64,000 bases of DNA from Drosophila miranda (lineage: Eukaryota; Arthropoda; Insecta; Diptera; Drosophilidae). The DNA lies in assembly GCF_003369915.1 (NCBI RefSeq), contig NW_022881603.1:13675593-13739592 (forward strand), in the 5' to 3' direction. The notes under the pieces are model-generated. The model was not told the DNA's origin and searched no databases. It saw nothing but the letters and a program-made list of their open reading frames with translations. A program made the position numbers and the translations under genes. Position 1 is the first letter of the stretch, and every line of letters begins with the position of its first letter. Positions 33,849 to 46,197 of the stretch are shown here, one piece after another.

Positions 33849-35889
33849 CTATATCTTAATCAGATTATTATTGATATTCTGCTGGCGTTTGCGCTTTGCA
33901 TTCATGGCATCCACAATGGGCTGCCGCTTGGCATTGTATTTCTTATTCAACTGCTCAATCTCCAGCTCCATTTCGTGGTCAATGTTGCTAAGACGCTGAT
34001 TTAGATCGTCGAAGGTAAGAAACTTAAGGAACTCAAATTCACCCTCCACATATGCGTGCGATTGCGAGTGCATGTGTTGATTCTGATATGCGGGCGGCGG
34101 TTGAGCTGCAGCCACAGCCGGGTGTCCCTGCTGAGCGAGGGGCGTGGCATTGTTGCGCAGAAGATTCTGTTGATTGTTGATGGCAATGAGCTGATCATTC
34201 ATCAGTGGATAGGCCATAAGTACATGCTGCTGCTGGTGTTGCTGTATCCCGTACTGATTGATTGCGGATATCTGCTGGAACTGCATTTCCATGTTGTGCT
34301 CCCAGTTGTTTAAATCGTTGGCTCCACTGGCCAGATGCTGCTCCTCCTGTTGTTGCTGCTGCTGCTGCTCGGCTGCCGCTGGGGAATACTCTGTAGCCGC
34401 CGACTTGTCGTCGCCCCGTCCATCGCCCCCATTTTTACGTTCGAAATGCTCCAGGAACTGAGGACGATACCGGTTGCGAGGTTTCTGATCGTCATTGCGC
34501 TTAGCCGTTGTCGAATCGTCCGAGTCAGAGTTAATCACCATTGTGCCTGAAAAGCAATTAAATTTTTTTAGACTTTGTGTTTTTGTTATTAGTCTTAGGT
34601 TTTTCCTTACCCAAGTTTGACTCCAGCTCCACCATCGTACCACTATCGACTGCTGGTACATCCAGAGGTGATGATGCAGACGCAGCAGTCGCGCCGGTTG
34701 CCGTTGCCCTGCTCAAACCTCGTACTCCACCCGGTCCCAAGGTGCCTTCGTCAAAGTCTGGCTCCGGATGCGATATCATGGTTGCATCTGAAGCGGAGCT
34801 TTGCTGATATTCACCGAATTTTTCAGGTACCAGAGTGCCAGGATCATCAATGAAGGTCTTGCCCGTGCCGTTGAACTCCGTTTCTTCCTCTTGCATGTTG
34901 TGTAGCATACTGTTCTCCTGTGTGGCAAGACTCTTGGCCTGACTAGAGGCCAACACTCCGCCAGCAGCCCGATTGGCCCGCTGTTGTTCTCGAATGGCAC
35001 AGGTCTCCTCCAGCATGGTCTTCAATATGGTACGGTGCTTGGCATTCCGGATGAATTCATGCTCCAGTAACTCTGTAGCTGTGGCACGTTCATCGGGAGC
35101 CTTCACCAGGCATTTGCTTACAAAGTCAATAAATTCAGTGCTCCATCTGTCTGGTTCCCGAAACGAGGGCGGTGGCTTCTGAGGTATCATAAAAATAGCC
35201 CGCATGGGATGTATATCACCGTAGGGGGGCTTTCCCTCAGCCATTTCAAGGGCTGTGATGCCAAGGGACCAAATATCCGCTACACAATCGTAGCCAATCT
35301 CCTCAATAACCTCTGGAGCCATCCAGAAGGGAGTTCCTATGACCGTGTTCCGCTTGGCCATCGTGTCTGTTAGCTGGCCAGCCACACCAAAGTCGGCCAG
35401 CTTGGCATAGCCTTCCGTGTTGAGCAGTATGTTGGCAGCCTTGATATCTCGATGTATTTTCCGGCGCAGATGCAGATAGACCAGGCCTTTGAGCGTGTCC
35501 GACATTATGGTGGCTATCTCGTCCTCTGTCAGCGTTTTCTTGCGGAGGCGCATTATGTCGGAAACGCTGCCCGCCCCGCAGTATTCCATGCATATCCACA
35601 AATCGCACTGCTTAAAGTAAGACCCGTAGTAGCGAACCACGTACGGAGAATCGCACTGTTGCATAATTGATATCTCCTTTATGATCTCGTGCAGGTCGGA
35701 CTCCACCGGCACCAGCTTAATGGCCACAATGGAGCAGCTCTCTTTGTGGAGCGCCTTATAGACGGACCCGTAACTTCCCTCGCCCAGTTTGTACATAATA
35801 TCGAAAACCTTTTCCGGGGGCTGTAGTAAACTTTCCTCAGAAAGTTTCTTTAACTCCCCATTCGAACTGGAAGACATTTTACCGGCCAT
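33849..35889 (-). CDS. hpo: Hippo serine/threonine kinase
   Basis: Two exons (35889-34611 and 34546-33849) give 658 residues, close to Hippo of D. melanogaster. Hippo, with Salvador, phosphorylates Warts and Mats and so restrains Yorkie. The kinase domain (about 29-280) keeps the Gly loop LGEGSYGSVY, Lys58 in VAIK, HRDIKAAN (146-153), DFG (166-168), the T-loop KRNTVIGTPFWMAPE with Thr182, and all substrate motifs. Then comes a Ser/Ala-rich linker, a short run of seven Gln near the second-exon start, and at the C-terminus the SARAH coiled coil (EFLKFLTFDDLNQRLSNID through KRQQNINN) for Salvador and Rassf binding. ATG 35889 is chosen because homology starts at LKKLSEESLLQPPEK; an in-frame upstream ATG at 35988 exists. 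Splicing is canonical. Substitutions such as GSYFKQCDLW are mild. It appears functional. Confidence 0.93.
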
Positions 35890-35999
35890 TGTTATCTTCA
35901 GTCTCAGCCACACAAGCACATATATCTGCGCGTATATATCTATTTCACTTAAATATATAATTGCCAATTTAAAGCGACAATTTTTCACATTTGTTCCTT

Positions 36000-36200
36000 T
36001 GTGCCCTTATCGAATTTATCGGCCTCAGAAAAATACCAAAATATACCGTCTCATTTTAAAAATTTCTATATTCCTCGATTTTTATATTCCGTGGAATATT
36101 ACAGCCATGCCCACATAATTTGTATCGAAATTGTGTCCAAAAGCAAAAAGTTCAACAACAATATAAAGCAAAAAACGTAAGTGTTCACGGAATAAAACGT
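36000..36200. repeat. AT-rich dispersed repeat
   Basis: The words ATATTCCGTGGAATATTAC and GCCATGCCCAC link this to copies at about 58745-58770 and 8130. It lies between hpo and the gypsy-type element and codes for nothing recognisable. Confidence 0.45.
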
Positions 36201-36239
36201 AAGTGTGTTCGGAATGATTCACCCTCTTTTAGTTAAACT

Positions 36240-36438
36240 TGTAAGATATGAATATTAGTTTATAAGATTTGAATATTAGTTTAAGATTTACTCATCGATA
36301 GTATTATAAGAAATACCAATGTACTCGATATATCGATACTTGTCCTCGACAAGTATCGATATGCCAACACACATTCATTCGAATAAGCCGATCAAGAAAG
36401 AAGAACATATAATAAAACCGTGCTATTAAAAGTTTACA
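36240..36438 (+). repeat. 5' LTR of the gypsy-type element
   Basis: It begins TGTAAGATATG and ends AAAAGTTTACA; 199 bp. It includes the palindromic TATCGATACTTGTCCTCGAC and AATAAAA near 36411. Confidence 0.9.
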
Positions 36439-36593
36439 TATCAGGTGTGGGGTTTGCCCAAAAAAAAAAAAAAACTGCGATGAACAATGCAGACATAAGA
36501 GCGAAAACCAAAAGTGAACTTAGCGACATATTGCGTAGCGACATAACGTATATTTTGATCAAGATGCCAACATACACATAATTACGTACAGCA

Positions 36594-37738
36594 GTGAAAA
36601 AAATCATGGAAGACACGCATGAGCTAGGAAATACGGCGCCAAGCGCAGACGAGACTATGCAGGCAGACATTTTTGCAGTCCCGGTTGAGCGCGAGATAGA
36701 TAGAGACAACAGTAGTGCACAACACGCAGTAAAAGCGGCGCCAGAAGAATATGGTGAAAATGTGCAGAAGGCTCGAGAAGCATTCATGCCGCGACAAGAC
36801 AACGCTTGTTCGAAATTGACCATGCGATAAGATGAATACGAAGAAGAATCGCGCCGTTTGCAGCAGTTGGAACATTTGTACGTTTCTCGTAAGCGCTTAG
36901 CTGATCTCAAATTAAGCATATTGAAAACGGAGAAAGAGGCTATGGAGTTGGAAACGCCGAGAGATTGCATCGACTTGACACACATTGAGGCGTTGATGCG
37001 TCCATTTTCTGGAGATGACGACCAGGCTGTAACCAGTTGGATAAGTAACTTTGAGGACATTATGAATTTCCATGGTGTATCCGAGTCCAAATGCTGGATA
37101 TTAGCGAAGCGGCTGCTAGGCGGATCGGCGAAGGCGTACATCGACCATGTGGCGCCTTTGACTTGGCAATTGATGCGAGCAGAATTGCTCAACGTCTTTG
37201 AGCAGAAAGTGACAGCGTGGGACATTGGAAAGCGACTGGAGGCACGGAAAATTGCAAATAATGAAAGCGCATTGCAATATTTCGTCGCAATGTGCAGCAT
37301 AGCGTCGCAAGCAGACATGGCCACGAGCGATGTGGTCAAATTCATCGTAGAGGGACTGCAGGACAAGACGGGCATGGCAGCATCCATGCATCCAAGATGG
37401 TCACCTATGATAAGGTCAGAAGAGCTCCTGGCGTCGTAGCAATTCGTAGCGAAGGTATGACAAAGGGAAAACTAAATGTGAGTATGGCAGTTGGGCAGCA
37501 GCAAGGTGGTGGCGCAATGCGTTGCTACAACTGTCGGCAATTTGGGCACGTTATGAAGGAATGCAGTCAGCCAAAGAGACCGGATGGGGCATGTTTTAAC
37601 TGTTGGAGTACCAGCCACCTATATTCGCAGTGCCCGAAACGAAAGATGTCCACTAGGGTAGCTGCAGTTCAAGATGAGGAGCGACCAGGAGAAAAAAACA
37701 ACGACGATTTAGCGGCTGTCCAGTTAATCACTTTATGA
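36594..37738 (+). pseudogene. gypsy-type gag
   Basis: A frame from 36594 codes an N-terminal acidic part, meets TAA at 36828-36830, then continues in the same frame (36858-37439) with a capsid-like region. A frame change near 37370-37439 leads to the nucleocapsid with CYNCRQFGHVMKEC and CFNCWSTSHLYSQC. The terminal stop is TGA at 37736-37738 followed by C. Pol continues in the same frame, so readthrough of this stop is a possible expression route. The internal TAA and frame change make this copy inactive. Confidence 0.8.
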
Positions 37739-39454
37739 CTTCCGTTTGGTGAACAAAGAGGCGTCAGTATTTTTAGTCTATTTGATACAGGAAGCCCTGT
37801 AAGTTTTATTCATAAGTCTTTGATACCGAAGTCGGCTATAGTTGAAGCCTATAATGAAGTTAGGAAATACTATGGACTAGGGGGACAACCAATTCCCATA
37901 TGGGGAAAATTTAAGTGCCATATTGAATTTTGCACAAAGAAATATATCGTTTTATTAAACATCGTAGATGATAACATGCTGCCTTTGCCGGTATTGTTGG
38001 GACGCGATGCCCTTAAAGTTATTGAAGTAAAATTAGTTCATAAGAAAAATATCAATGCGAAGCAACACACATCATTAAGTTCGTTAAAGCAAAAAGCTAT
38101 TAGTTTAACCTGCGCGTCTTTATTCACCGAACGTAAAAATAATATTAACATAAGACTATATGATAAGTTAGATGGTAAGCAATCAGAAAGAAGCGAGCTA
38201 ATCAAACGTTCTAATCCATTTAAAAATCAGACACAAGAAAACTCAAGGAATGACAAAATGGCCATCGAGAATATGAATCAAGGCGACGAATTCAGTAACT
38301 TTTGTGCGTCGGTAGAGATTGATGAAGAGGAACATATTAACGTAGGTTTCGAATTTGGCCTCACTCTTGCAGAAAAGTGTAGGGAAGTTATTAAGACATA
38401 CTATTTACACAAAGAATTTGACTTTAAAGCACCACCAAAGTATCAGATGCAGATTCGTGTAACAGAAACAACACCATTTCATTGTACTCCGCGTCGTTTA
38501 TCCTACCATGAGAGAGAGAAAGTAGCTGAAATAGTAGATGATCTGTTAGAAAAGAAAGTAATCCGTCATAGTGAGTCTCCTTATGCTTCCCCGTTGGTCC
38601 TAGTAAAAAAAAAATCAGGAGAACTTCGAATGTGTGTCGATTACCGTGGTCTGAACAAACGAATTGTTAAAGATAATTTCCCATTGCCCCTTATTGAGGA
38701 CTGTCTTGAGTTTTTAGAAAACAAGTGCTGTTTTTCCATTATAGATTTGAAAAGTGGGTATCATCAAATAGGCGTAGAAGAAAAATCAGTTCCGTATACA
38801 TCGTTTGTGACACCGCAAGGACAGTATGAGTACTTGAGAATGCCCTTTGGGTTAAAAAAAGGATCCGCTATTTTTCAGAGATTTATTTCGGAGCTCTTGA
38901 GAGACTTTATTAGGAACAAAAGCATTGTAGTGTACATGGATGATATATTAGTAGCGACTAAAACAGTTGAAGAACACATGGATATATTAAAAAGACTATG
39001 CATTCGGTTTAGCGAGCAAAATTTAGAGATAAATCTAAAAAAGTGTAGGTTTGTCAATCGAAACATCGATTTCCTGGGGTATAAAGTTAATCAAAACGGA
39101 ATAGTTCCTAGTGATTCCCATATTGAGGCCTTGAAAAAATACCCAGTCCCTCAAAATGTAAAAGCACTGCACTCATGCTTTGGATTCTTTTCGTATTTTC
39201 GACGTTTTATGTTGTCATTTGCGACGACAGCTAAGCCCTTGGTGCAGTTGTTAAAAGAAGGTGGTCCGTTTCCCATGAATAGAGAACAGGTGAAGACGTT
39301 TGAAACTCTTAAGAATGCGTTGGCAAATCCTCCGGTATTAGCCATTTTTAGCCCAAATAGAGAAACGGAATTACATACAGACGCAAGTTCATACGGTTAT
39401 GGCGCAATACTGATGCAAAGACAAGATGATGGGAAGATGCACCCTGTGTCCTAT
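37739..39454 (+). pseudogene. gypsy-type protease, RT and RNase H start
   Basis: In the same frame as gag after the TGA: protease with FDTGSPVSFI, then RT with VDYRGLNKRI, LKSGYHQIGV, MPFGLKKGSAIFQ and YMDDILVA, and an RNase H beginning LHTDASSYGYGAILM. The frame is open up to 39454, where BEL element B starts. The rest is at 46198-48218. Confidence 0.85.
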
Positions 39455-39818
39455 TGTTGTGAAATCCTCGATACGAGATTTCAATGTTGAGCAGAAATGC
39501 TCTGGGGAATCTTTGCGTTTAATAATGTACTACACGATATAGACAATTCGAGATTTATTCATTTGGACTTCAATCAACTTAAACTTTAATCTTAATCGCG
39601 TATAGAGTACAATGTAATGGGTAATACGGGTTTAAGCGCGGCCGGCTGCAACTGCTAATTGTCGTTGTGATTTCGTCGAAACGCAAACGAAGACTCTTCA
39701 TGGTTATCGAAACCGAGGTTACGCCGCCCTAGCATGAAACGACGCCGTTCTCCGAGTGGGCAATCGCAGTTAGAGCGCTCTCACTCTCTTTGTAGTTTAA
39801 CCCTTAGAAAACCGTCCA
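39455..39818 (-). repeat. 3' LTR of BEL element B
   Basis: 364 bp. Next to it, inside the element, is a G-rich tract on the minus strand (TTGGGGGCGGCA) that fits a polypurine primer. Confidence 0.9.
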
Positions 39819-39943
39819 TGCCGCCCCCAATACTGGGACCAGTATTAGAAACCAAAGGATGTCACATGTGAATGCTCTGTGAATAAATAAAGTGTTCGTT
39901 ATGGTACATGTATGGTCGAATAGAGCTAGCAACGGTGGTAGGA

Positions 39944-42900
39944 TTATTCTGAGGTCTGTGGCAACGGTAGCCGACATAGTTTAGAGACCGATCGTTTGTA
40001 TACGCCTGATGCTGTTTTAACAGTTGCGACTCTGACTAAACTGTCAGCTCCAGGGTGAACTTCTATTATCCTTCACAGTTTCCACTCGTTGGGTGGCAGT
40101 CGGTCATCCTTGACAATTACTAGATCGCTGACTTGTAGATTGTCGGTTTCATGTCGCCACTTTGGACGGGCTTGAAGATGTGATAGCCAATCCGAACTCC
40201 AACGTTTCCAAAATTGCCGGATCATTTTCTGTCCTTCCAGAAATTGGACTGTGAGTGGAACATCCCTTGTCGTTACATCCGGCGGTGCTAATAATGAATC
40301 TCCAATAAGAAAATGTGCCGGGGTGAGGACAGCTAGGTCCTCCGGCTCCGCGCTTAGTGGACATAATGGCCTGGAATTTAAACAGGCTTCAATTTGTGTT
40401 AGCACGGTAGCAAGTTGTTCGTAGGTCATTTTATATCCTGAAAAGGCTCGATAGACAGACTTTACATTTGCCTCCCAAAGGCCTCCGAAATTAGGACTAT
40501 GCGGTGGATTAAAATGCCATTGGACGTTTCGGGCCGCTAAAGCAGGTATTACACTTGTGGGTAGCTCTCGTTTCAAATGTATTTGCCAGGTTTGAAGAGC
40601 CCGGTCGGCACCAATGAAGTTCGTGCCGCAGTCGCTATACATGTGTTGACAGTAGCACCGACGCGCGATGAAACGTTGTAGGGCCATGAGAAAGTGTTCG
40701 GTGGTTAAGCCCGTGACCGCTTCAAGATGAATTGCCTTTGTAGCCAAACAGATGAAAACTGCGATATACGCCTTGTAGTTTGTGTGTCCACGGAATCTGG
40801 ATGCTTGAATTTCGAACGCGCCTGTATAGTCCACTCCGGTGGCGATGAATGCACGAGTTGGCGGATTGACTCTATGTAGGGGAAGATCGGCCATCAATTG
40901 TGCTGCTGGTTTCGGTCGGTGACGAAAACATCGGACGCATTGTCGAAGAATGCGTTTGACAGTTTGTTTTCCGTTGACTATCTAGAATTTGTGTCGAATA
41001 GTGGCCAGCGTTAATTCGGTGCCGCCGTGGAGTGCGAGACGGTGGGCATTACGCACGACGAGATCGGTAAAATGATGATGATTGGGAATGATCATTGGTT
41101 GTCGCTGGCTTATCGGAAGGTGCATTGCATTTCGCAGTCGACCTCTGACTCGTAGAATTTGTTGGTCATCTAGAAATGGGGATAATTGACACAGCTTGTG
41201 TGTGCCCGATAGTGCCTTGTTTCCCTTCAACCTCAATATCTCTGTCGCGTAGACCTCCTGTTGAATGCTGCGAACGAGATGAATTAAAGCGTTGTCGAGC
41301 TCCTGCACACTCAGTGGTCCAGACAGTTTGTCCCCTTTGGCTTGAATGTTATGTATAAACCGTAGAACATATGCCATGACTGATATTAACCTGTCGTATG
41401 AGGACGAGTTTTGGATGAAGGCTTCTGGAGCCTCCGAGACTTGCACAGCATTTTGGAACAAAACTGACGGTTTCTCCTCGATTATAGTCCTGTCGATGTC
41501 CTGACTGGGAACTCCGTTTGCCGGCCATTGGCTTTCCGGCTGCTGTAGCCATGATGGTCCAGACCACCATAATGGATGTACTGCTAACTCTTGTGGTGTT
41601 AAGCCACGAGTTGCGCAGTCCGCTGGGTTTACCGCAGTAGGTACATGTCTCCACTGGGTTGATGTACTATGCTCCAAAATCTGTCCAACGCGATTTGACA
41701 CAAAGGTTTGCCATCGGTGGGGATCTCCATTTATCCAAAACAAAACGATAGTAGCATCTGACCAATAGAAGGTTGCCATAGGTGGTCCTGCAGTGCGAAG
41801 TTGGTCCCGGATCCATTTTGCCAGTTTAACTGCCAGCAGCGCACCCGAAAGTTCGACTCGTGGAATTGTGATCGGTTTCGTGGGTGTGACTCGACTGCGT
41901 GCAGCTAGCAAATGAGTCTGAATCATTCCGTTTGGTAGCTCTGCACGAATATATGCACATGCTGCATACGCCAGTGATGATCCATCGCAGAAAACATGTA
42001 GCTGTAATGACGCAAGCTCGTGGATGTTGAAGCGCAGCCATCGTGGTACTTGAATTTGCTCGACATATGGCAAGTTCTGTATGAATCCCTGCCATCTATC
42101 AAGCAGTTCGGTTGGCAGCGGTTCATCCCAGTCCAGTTGTGCTAGGCTGCCATCGTTGCGTTTGATGCGGGCCATCCATGAGTCCTTGAGTATCGCCTTC
42201 GCGGTCATGACACAGGGCGTGATGAAACCTAATGGGTCGTACAGTCGGGCGACTGGGGAAAGTAAAGAACGTTTAGTATGTGCGTGACTGATTTCAAAAT
42301 TTATCTTGAACCCAAAATAGTCTTGATGTGGATGCCAATAGAGGCCTAAGGTTTTAACGGGATCTTGGTACTCAAACTCTAATAATGTCTTATGAGATAA
42401 ATGGTCTGGAGGTATTTCTTGTAGCAGAGAAGCGTCATTCGCAGACCACTTTCGAAGCTCCATTCCTGCTGATCGTAAGGCTCCGATCAATTGATTTTGA
42501 ATTTCTAATGCTCCTTCGCGAGTGGAAGCTCCGCTTTGTACGTCGTCCACGTATATTTCGTGTCGAAGGACCCTTTCCGCGAGTGGGTATCGGTCTCGTT
42601 CATCCTGCGCCAGTTGATGTATGACGCGAATGGCTGTGTAAGGATACATCTTCTGAATGTCGGCAACAAAAACAAAACGATGGAAACGCCAATTCAGGAC
42701 CACGCCGGCTAGATCGTTTTGGAGCGCTGGTCCGGTGCATAGGACGTCATTGAGCGATTTTCCGTTTGACGTTTTACAGGAGGCGTCATATACTACTCTA
42801 ACCTTAGTAGTGACACTTTCCTCTTTAAATACTGCGTGATGAGGCAAGGTGCAACATGTGGACTCGATTCCATTCTCCTTGCTAATGATGCAATGCTGCT

Positions 42901-45364
42901 GCTCCTTGGTTGTTACTTTGGTCCCCTGGCCTAGTTGAAAGTACTCCTTCATGACTTCCGAATATTTGGCTTGCAGCTCCGGCTGCCTTTGGAATCTTCG
43001 TTGAAGCATTTGGAATCGATTAATCGCGATTTGACGTGATTTGCCTAGCACCTGCGAAGGGTCAAACAAACGCTTAAGTGGTAACCGTACCAAATACTTG
43101 CCGTTTCGTTGACGGATGTGAGTTCGTTTAAAATGCTCCTCGCACCATCGCTCTTCTGGTGTGAGCTGTTTTGCAGAACCGAGATGCTCCATTTCGAAGA
43201 ATTTCTGGACGAGATTCTCTAGCCTGTTGTGGTGACATCTAATGGTGACAGCGTGTGAGCGTGTGGAAGTGGCTCGACCAAAGATTATCCAGCCCAGCTG
43301 GGTGTGCTGTGCAATTGGTTGGTTCTCCGTTCCTCTGCGGATATCTGAAAGCAGGATCTGTGGGATTACGTCCGCTCCCAGCAGAAGATCAATCCGTTGT
43401 GATTTGTAGAACCTGGGATCGGCGAGTTCTATTCCGTTCAAATGAGGACATTGCTGCAATTTGATGGATTTTGAAGGTAATTGCGATGTAAGCGTTTTAA
43501 GTATAAACGCAGTATCAATGGTAGTACAAAACTGCGAAGTACAAGAACTTAATGCCAATTCGGTAGTGTAGGTACACCTGTTCTTGGAGGTGGTCCCAAC
43601 TCCAGCAATTTCTGCCGAAATTGGATGCCGCTTGAGGTTGAGAGCCTGCACTGTGTGCTCTGTAATGAGGGTTCCTTCCGAGCCTGAATCCACTAACGCA
43701 CGTACCACCGCTGATTGACCAGTGTGGGGGTTGTGGATTGTGACCAGGGCAGGGGCCAGAAGGACAGTGCTGGGTCCGTGATGCGTTGCCGTAGCGGAGA
43801 CTAGTTGCGCAGAGTGTGTTCTCACAGACGAGTCGGTCGCTGCAGACTGTGGATGACCCCCGGAACTAGTGTTGGGAACAACTGGGAGAGGCTGTGCAGT
43901 GCTCTGAGTAGGAAGTGGGGTCCTAGCGTAGAGTTGCGTAGGTGTAGCCCTGCCAGATGAGTCGCTCGTTGTATACTGCCAGGAGTTACCGGAACGAGCG
44001 CTATGGGAGGCTGCGTGAGGCTGTGTTGCCACCTGAGCATGAGTTGGGAAGTGCAGCAGTGTATGGTGTCTTTGACCACACTGCGTGCAGTTCCTTTTAC
44101 TGGTACATTTTGAAAGTGCATGGGAACGGCTCAGACAGTTGAGGCATGCCTTTGCATGATCGACGATGGCTTTCCTTGAAAAGCAGTCCTTGGACAAAAG
44201 GTCCGGGCAATGCCGAAGATTGTGACTGTCGCTACAGTGAGGGCAGCGAGTGTGTTCGGCAACCGCAGTCTTGGCGTGGAAACTGTTGCCCTTGTATGTT
44301 ACGTTGCCAACTGACTTCTTCGGGTGCCTTTGATTGACAGGCTGCGGCACAGGTGTCCGCGTCGTGGAGTGGCCTCGGTTTTCGAACACAGCGATGCTGA
44401 CGAGACGGTCGTTGAGAAATGATTGTAGCTGAGAAAAGGTGGCAAGTTCGGCAGAGCTACCGAGATGGAGCTCCCAAGCTTGCAGTGTCGTGCTTGGCAG
44501 TCTGGAAGTGAGATGATGAGCCATCCAATGCTGAACATCTAGATTCTTGAAAGCATTGAGACAAACCGTCGCAACATTAAGCATATGTTTTATATCAGTA
44601 GACTTCTTTGTCAACTGTGGCAAGTCATACAAACCGTTCATATGGTACATAAACTGCAGCCGTTTGTTGTCGTATCGCTTGAGAACGAGACTCCAAGCTG
44701 TTGCATAGTTATTTCCCGCAAGCGCCATCTGCTGAATATCCTCGTCGCGATCCGAGGGAAGAGCTTGCTTCAGGAAATGAAACCTTTGGACGTCGGACAG
44801 TTTCTGGTTGTTATGGATGAGTTGAACAAATGCATCGTGAAATGCCGGCCAATCCACAAACTTGCCTGTAAATGTCGGTACAGGTAGCTTGGGCAATTGC
44901 ACTGATGATACGGATGGATTTGCTGGCTCCGGATTCTGCTGTACCGGTGGTGCTCTTGGACATACATTTTCGTAGGCCTCTGATATGATGCTGAATGCCG
45001 TTGTATAGTCTTCATCAAAGCGAAAGGCCACTTCGCTGGACACATAACTATGCGTACTTGGACATCGAAGTATTAGTAAACGTTGATGATTTTGCTCAAA
45101 TTCACCTAAGAACCGTTGCAAAGTTTGTAAGCGCGTTTGAAAATAAGCTTTTGTTTTCCGATCTGCGCCATCCTTTCTGAAATTACGAACCGTTTGATTA
45201 ACCCTCGCAATGAGATTTGTCTGAATAACACTGAGATTGTCGATCTCCACCTGAGGATCGGCTTCGAGGTCGTGGGACTCGGCTGTTGACATGTTGCTGT
45301 TATATGTGTATGTACCTTTCTCACCCTTAGTTGCACTCTCTTTGACCTTGTACAAAATACCCAC
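39944..45364 (-). pseudogene. BEL B gag-pol, one frame with two stops and RT deletion
   Basis: A single frame from 45364 (likely ATG at 45292) to TAA at 39946-39944. Gag ends in zinc knuckles CPHCSDSHNLRHC, CLNCLSRSHALSKC and CTQCGQRHHTLLH; protease has LVDSGSEGTLI; RT keeps HEIYVDDVQSG but its segment between ADIQKMY and PYTAIRVIH (near 42640-42655) is too short, consistent with loss of about 45 residues. RNase H has FCDGSSLAYAACAY; integrase has CVRCFRHRP, the Asp in TGVDYTG, SDCGTNFIG and FGGLWEANVK. Stops: TAG 40984-40982 and TGA 40075-40073. The damage post-dates or accompanied a recent insertion, given near-identical LTRs. Confidence 0.9.
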
Positions 45365-45833
45365 AACGAAACACTTACTCTGGTATCGGGAGTGCTTCTC
45401 TTTGCTTAAAGCGTAGCTTAAGAGAACTTGCGAGTCGTTGTTGTTGGTGTTGTCCGAGCGGAGAGCAGAAACTGTGCTACTGTGAGCGTTGAGTTGAGGC
45501 CTTGTGTCTAGAGATGATGTGCAGCAACAGAACGCTCGTTGGTCTCTTGGTCTCTGCTTTGCACGAGAGAGAGGCTGCTGTCTAACCGTCGGCTTGTGTT
45601 GTTGTTGTGTGCTACTGTCCAGGCACAGAGCTATCGTCTGGTCTTCTTTGTCCCTGCTTCGTGCGAGAGATAGCGGCTGTTGGATAAACCGTTGGTTTGC
45701 GTTGTGTTTGCCGTTTACAGTTGCAGCCGGTAAAATATGATTTTATTTGTACATTTAACTGAACGCGGAACGAGGTAGAATCATATGCGTATAGTACGAA
45801 TTAAACGCGGTTCCCCCCATGGGCCACCAAAAA

Positions 45834-46197
45834 TGTTGTGAAATCCTCGATACGAGATTTCAATGTTGAGCAGAAATGCTCTGGGGAATCTTTGCGTTTA
45901 ATAATGTACTACACGATATAGACAATTCGAGATTTATTCATTTGGACTTCAATCAACTTAAACTTTAATCTTAATCGCGTATAGAGTACAATGTAATGGG
46001 TAATACGGGTTTAAGCGCGGCCGGCTGCAACTGCTAATTGTCGTTGTGATTTCGTCGAAACGCAAACGAAGACTCTTCATGGTGATCGGAAACGAGGTTA
46101 CGCCGCCCTAGCATGAAACGACGCCGTTCTCCGAGTGGGCAATCGCAGTTAGAGCGCTCTCACTCTCTTTGTAGTTTAACCCTTAGAAAACCGTCCA
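45834..46197 (-). repeat. 5' LTR of BEL element B
   Basis: 364 bp. On the minus strand the element continues TTTTTGGTGGCCC; the TGG within this is a candidate tRNA primer site. Three differences from the 3' LTR lie within 16 bp near 46083-46093. Confidence 0.9.

Larger units (their letters stand above)
39455..46197 (-). mobile_element. BEL/Pao LTR retrotransposon B
   Basis: A 6.7-kb insertion in antisense orientation within the gypsy-type RNase H. It has two 364-bp LTRs (39455-39818 and 45834-46197) with TGTTGTGAA...ACCGTCCA ends and a 5-bp target duplication CCTAT (39450-39454 and 46198-46202). The LTRs differ at three closely spaced sites (99% identical), so it is young. The coding frame is one long gag-pol with two stop codons and an internal deletion in RT. 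It may have been moved by enzymes of a relative. Confidence 0.95.

Noticed and set aside
36434..37387. 317-codon minus-strand frame across the gypsy-type gag
   Set aside because: Antisense shadow, Ser/Cys-rich, no family features; the plus strand carries real gag motifs.
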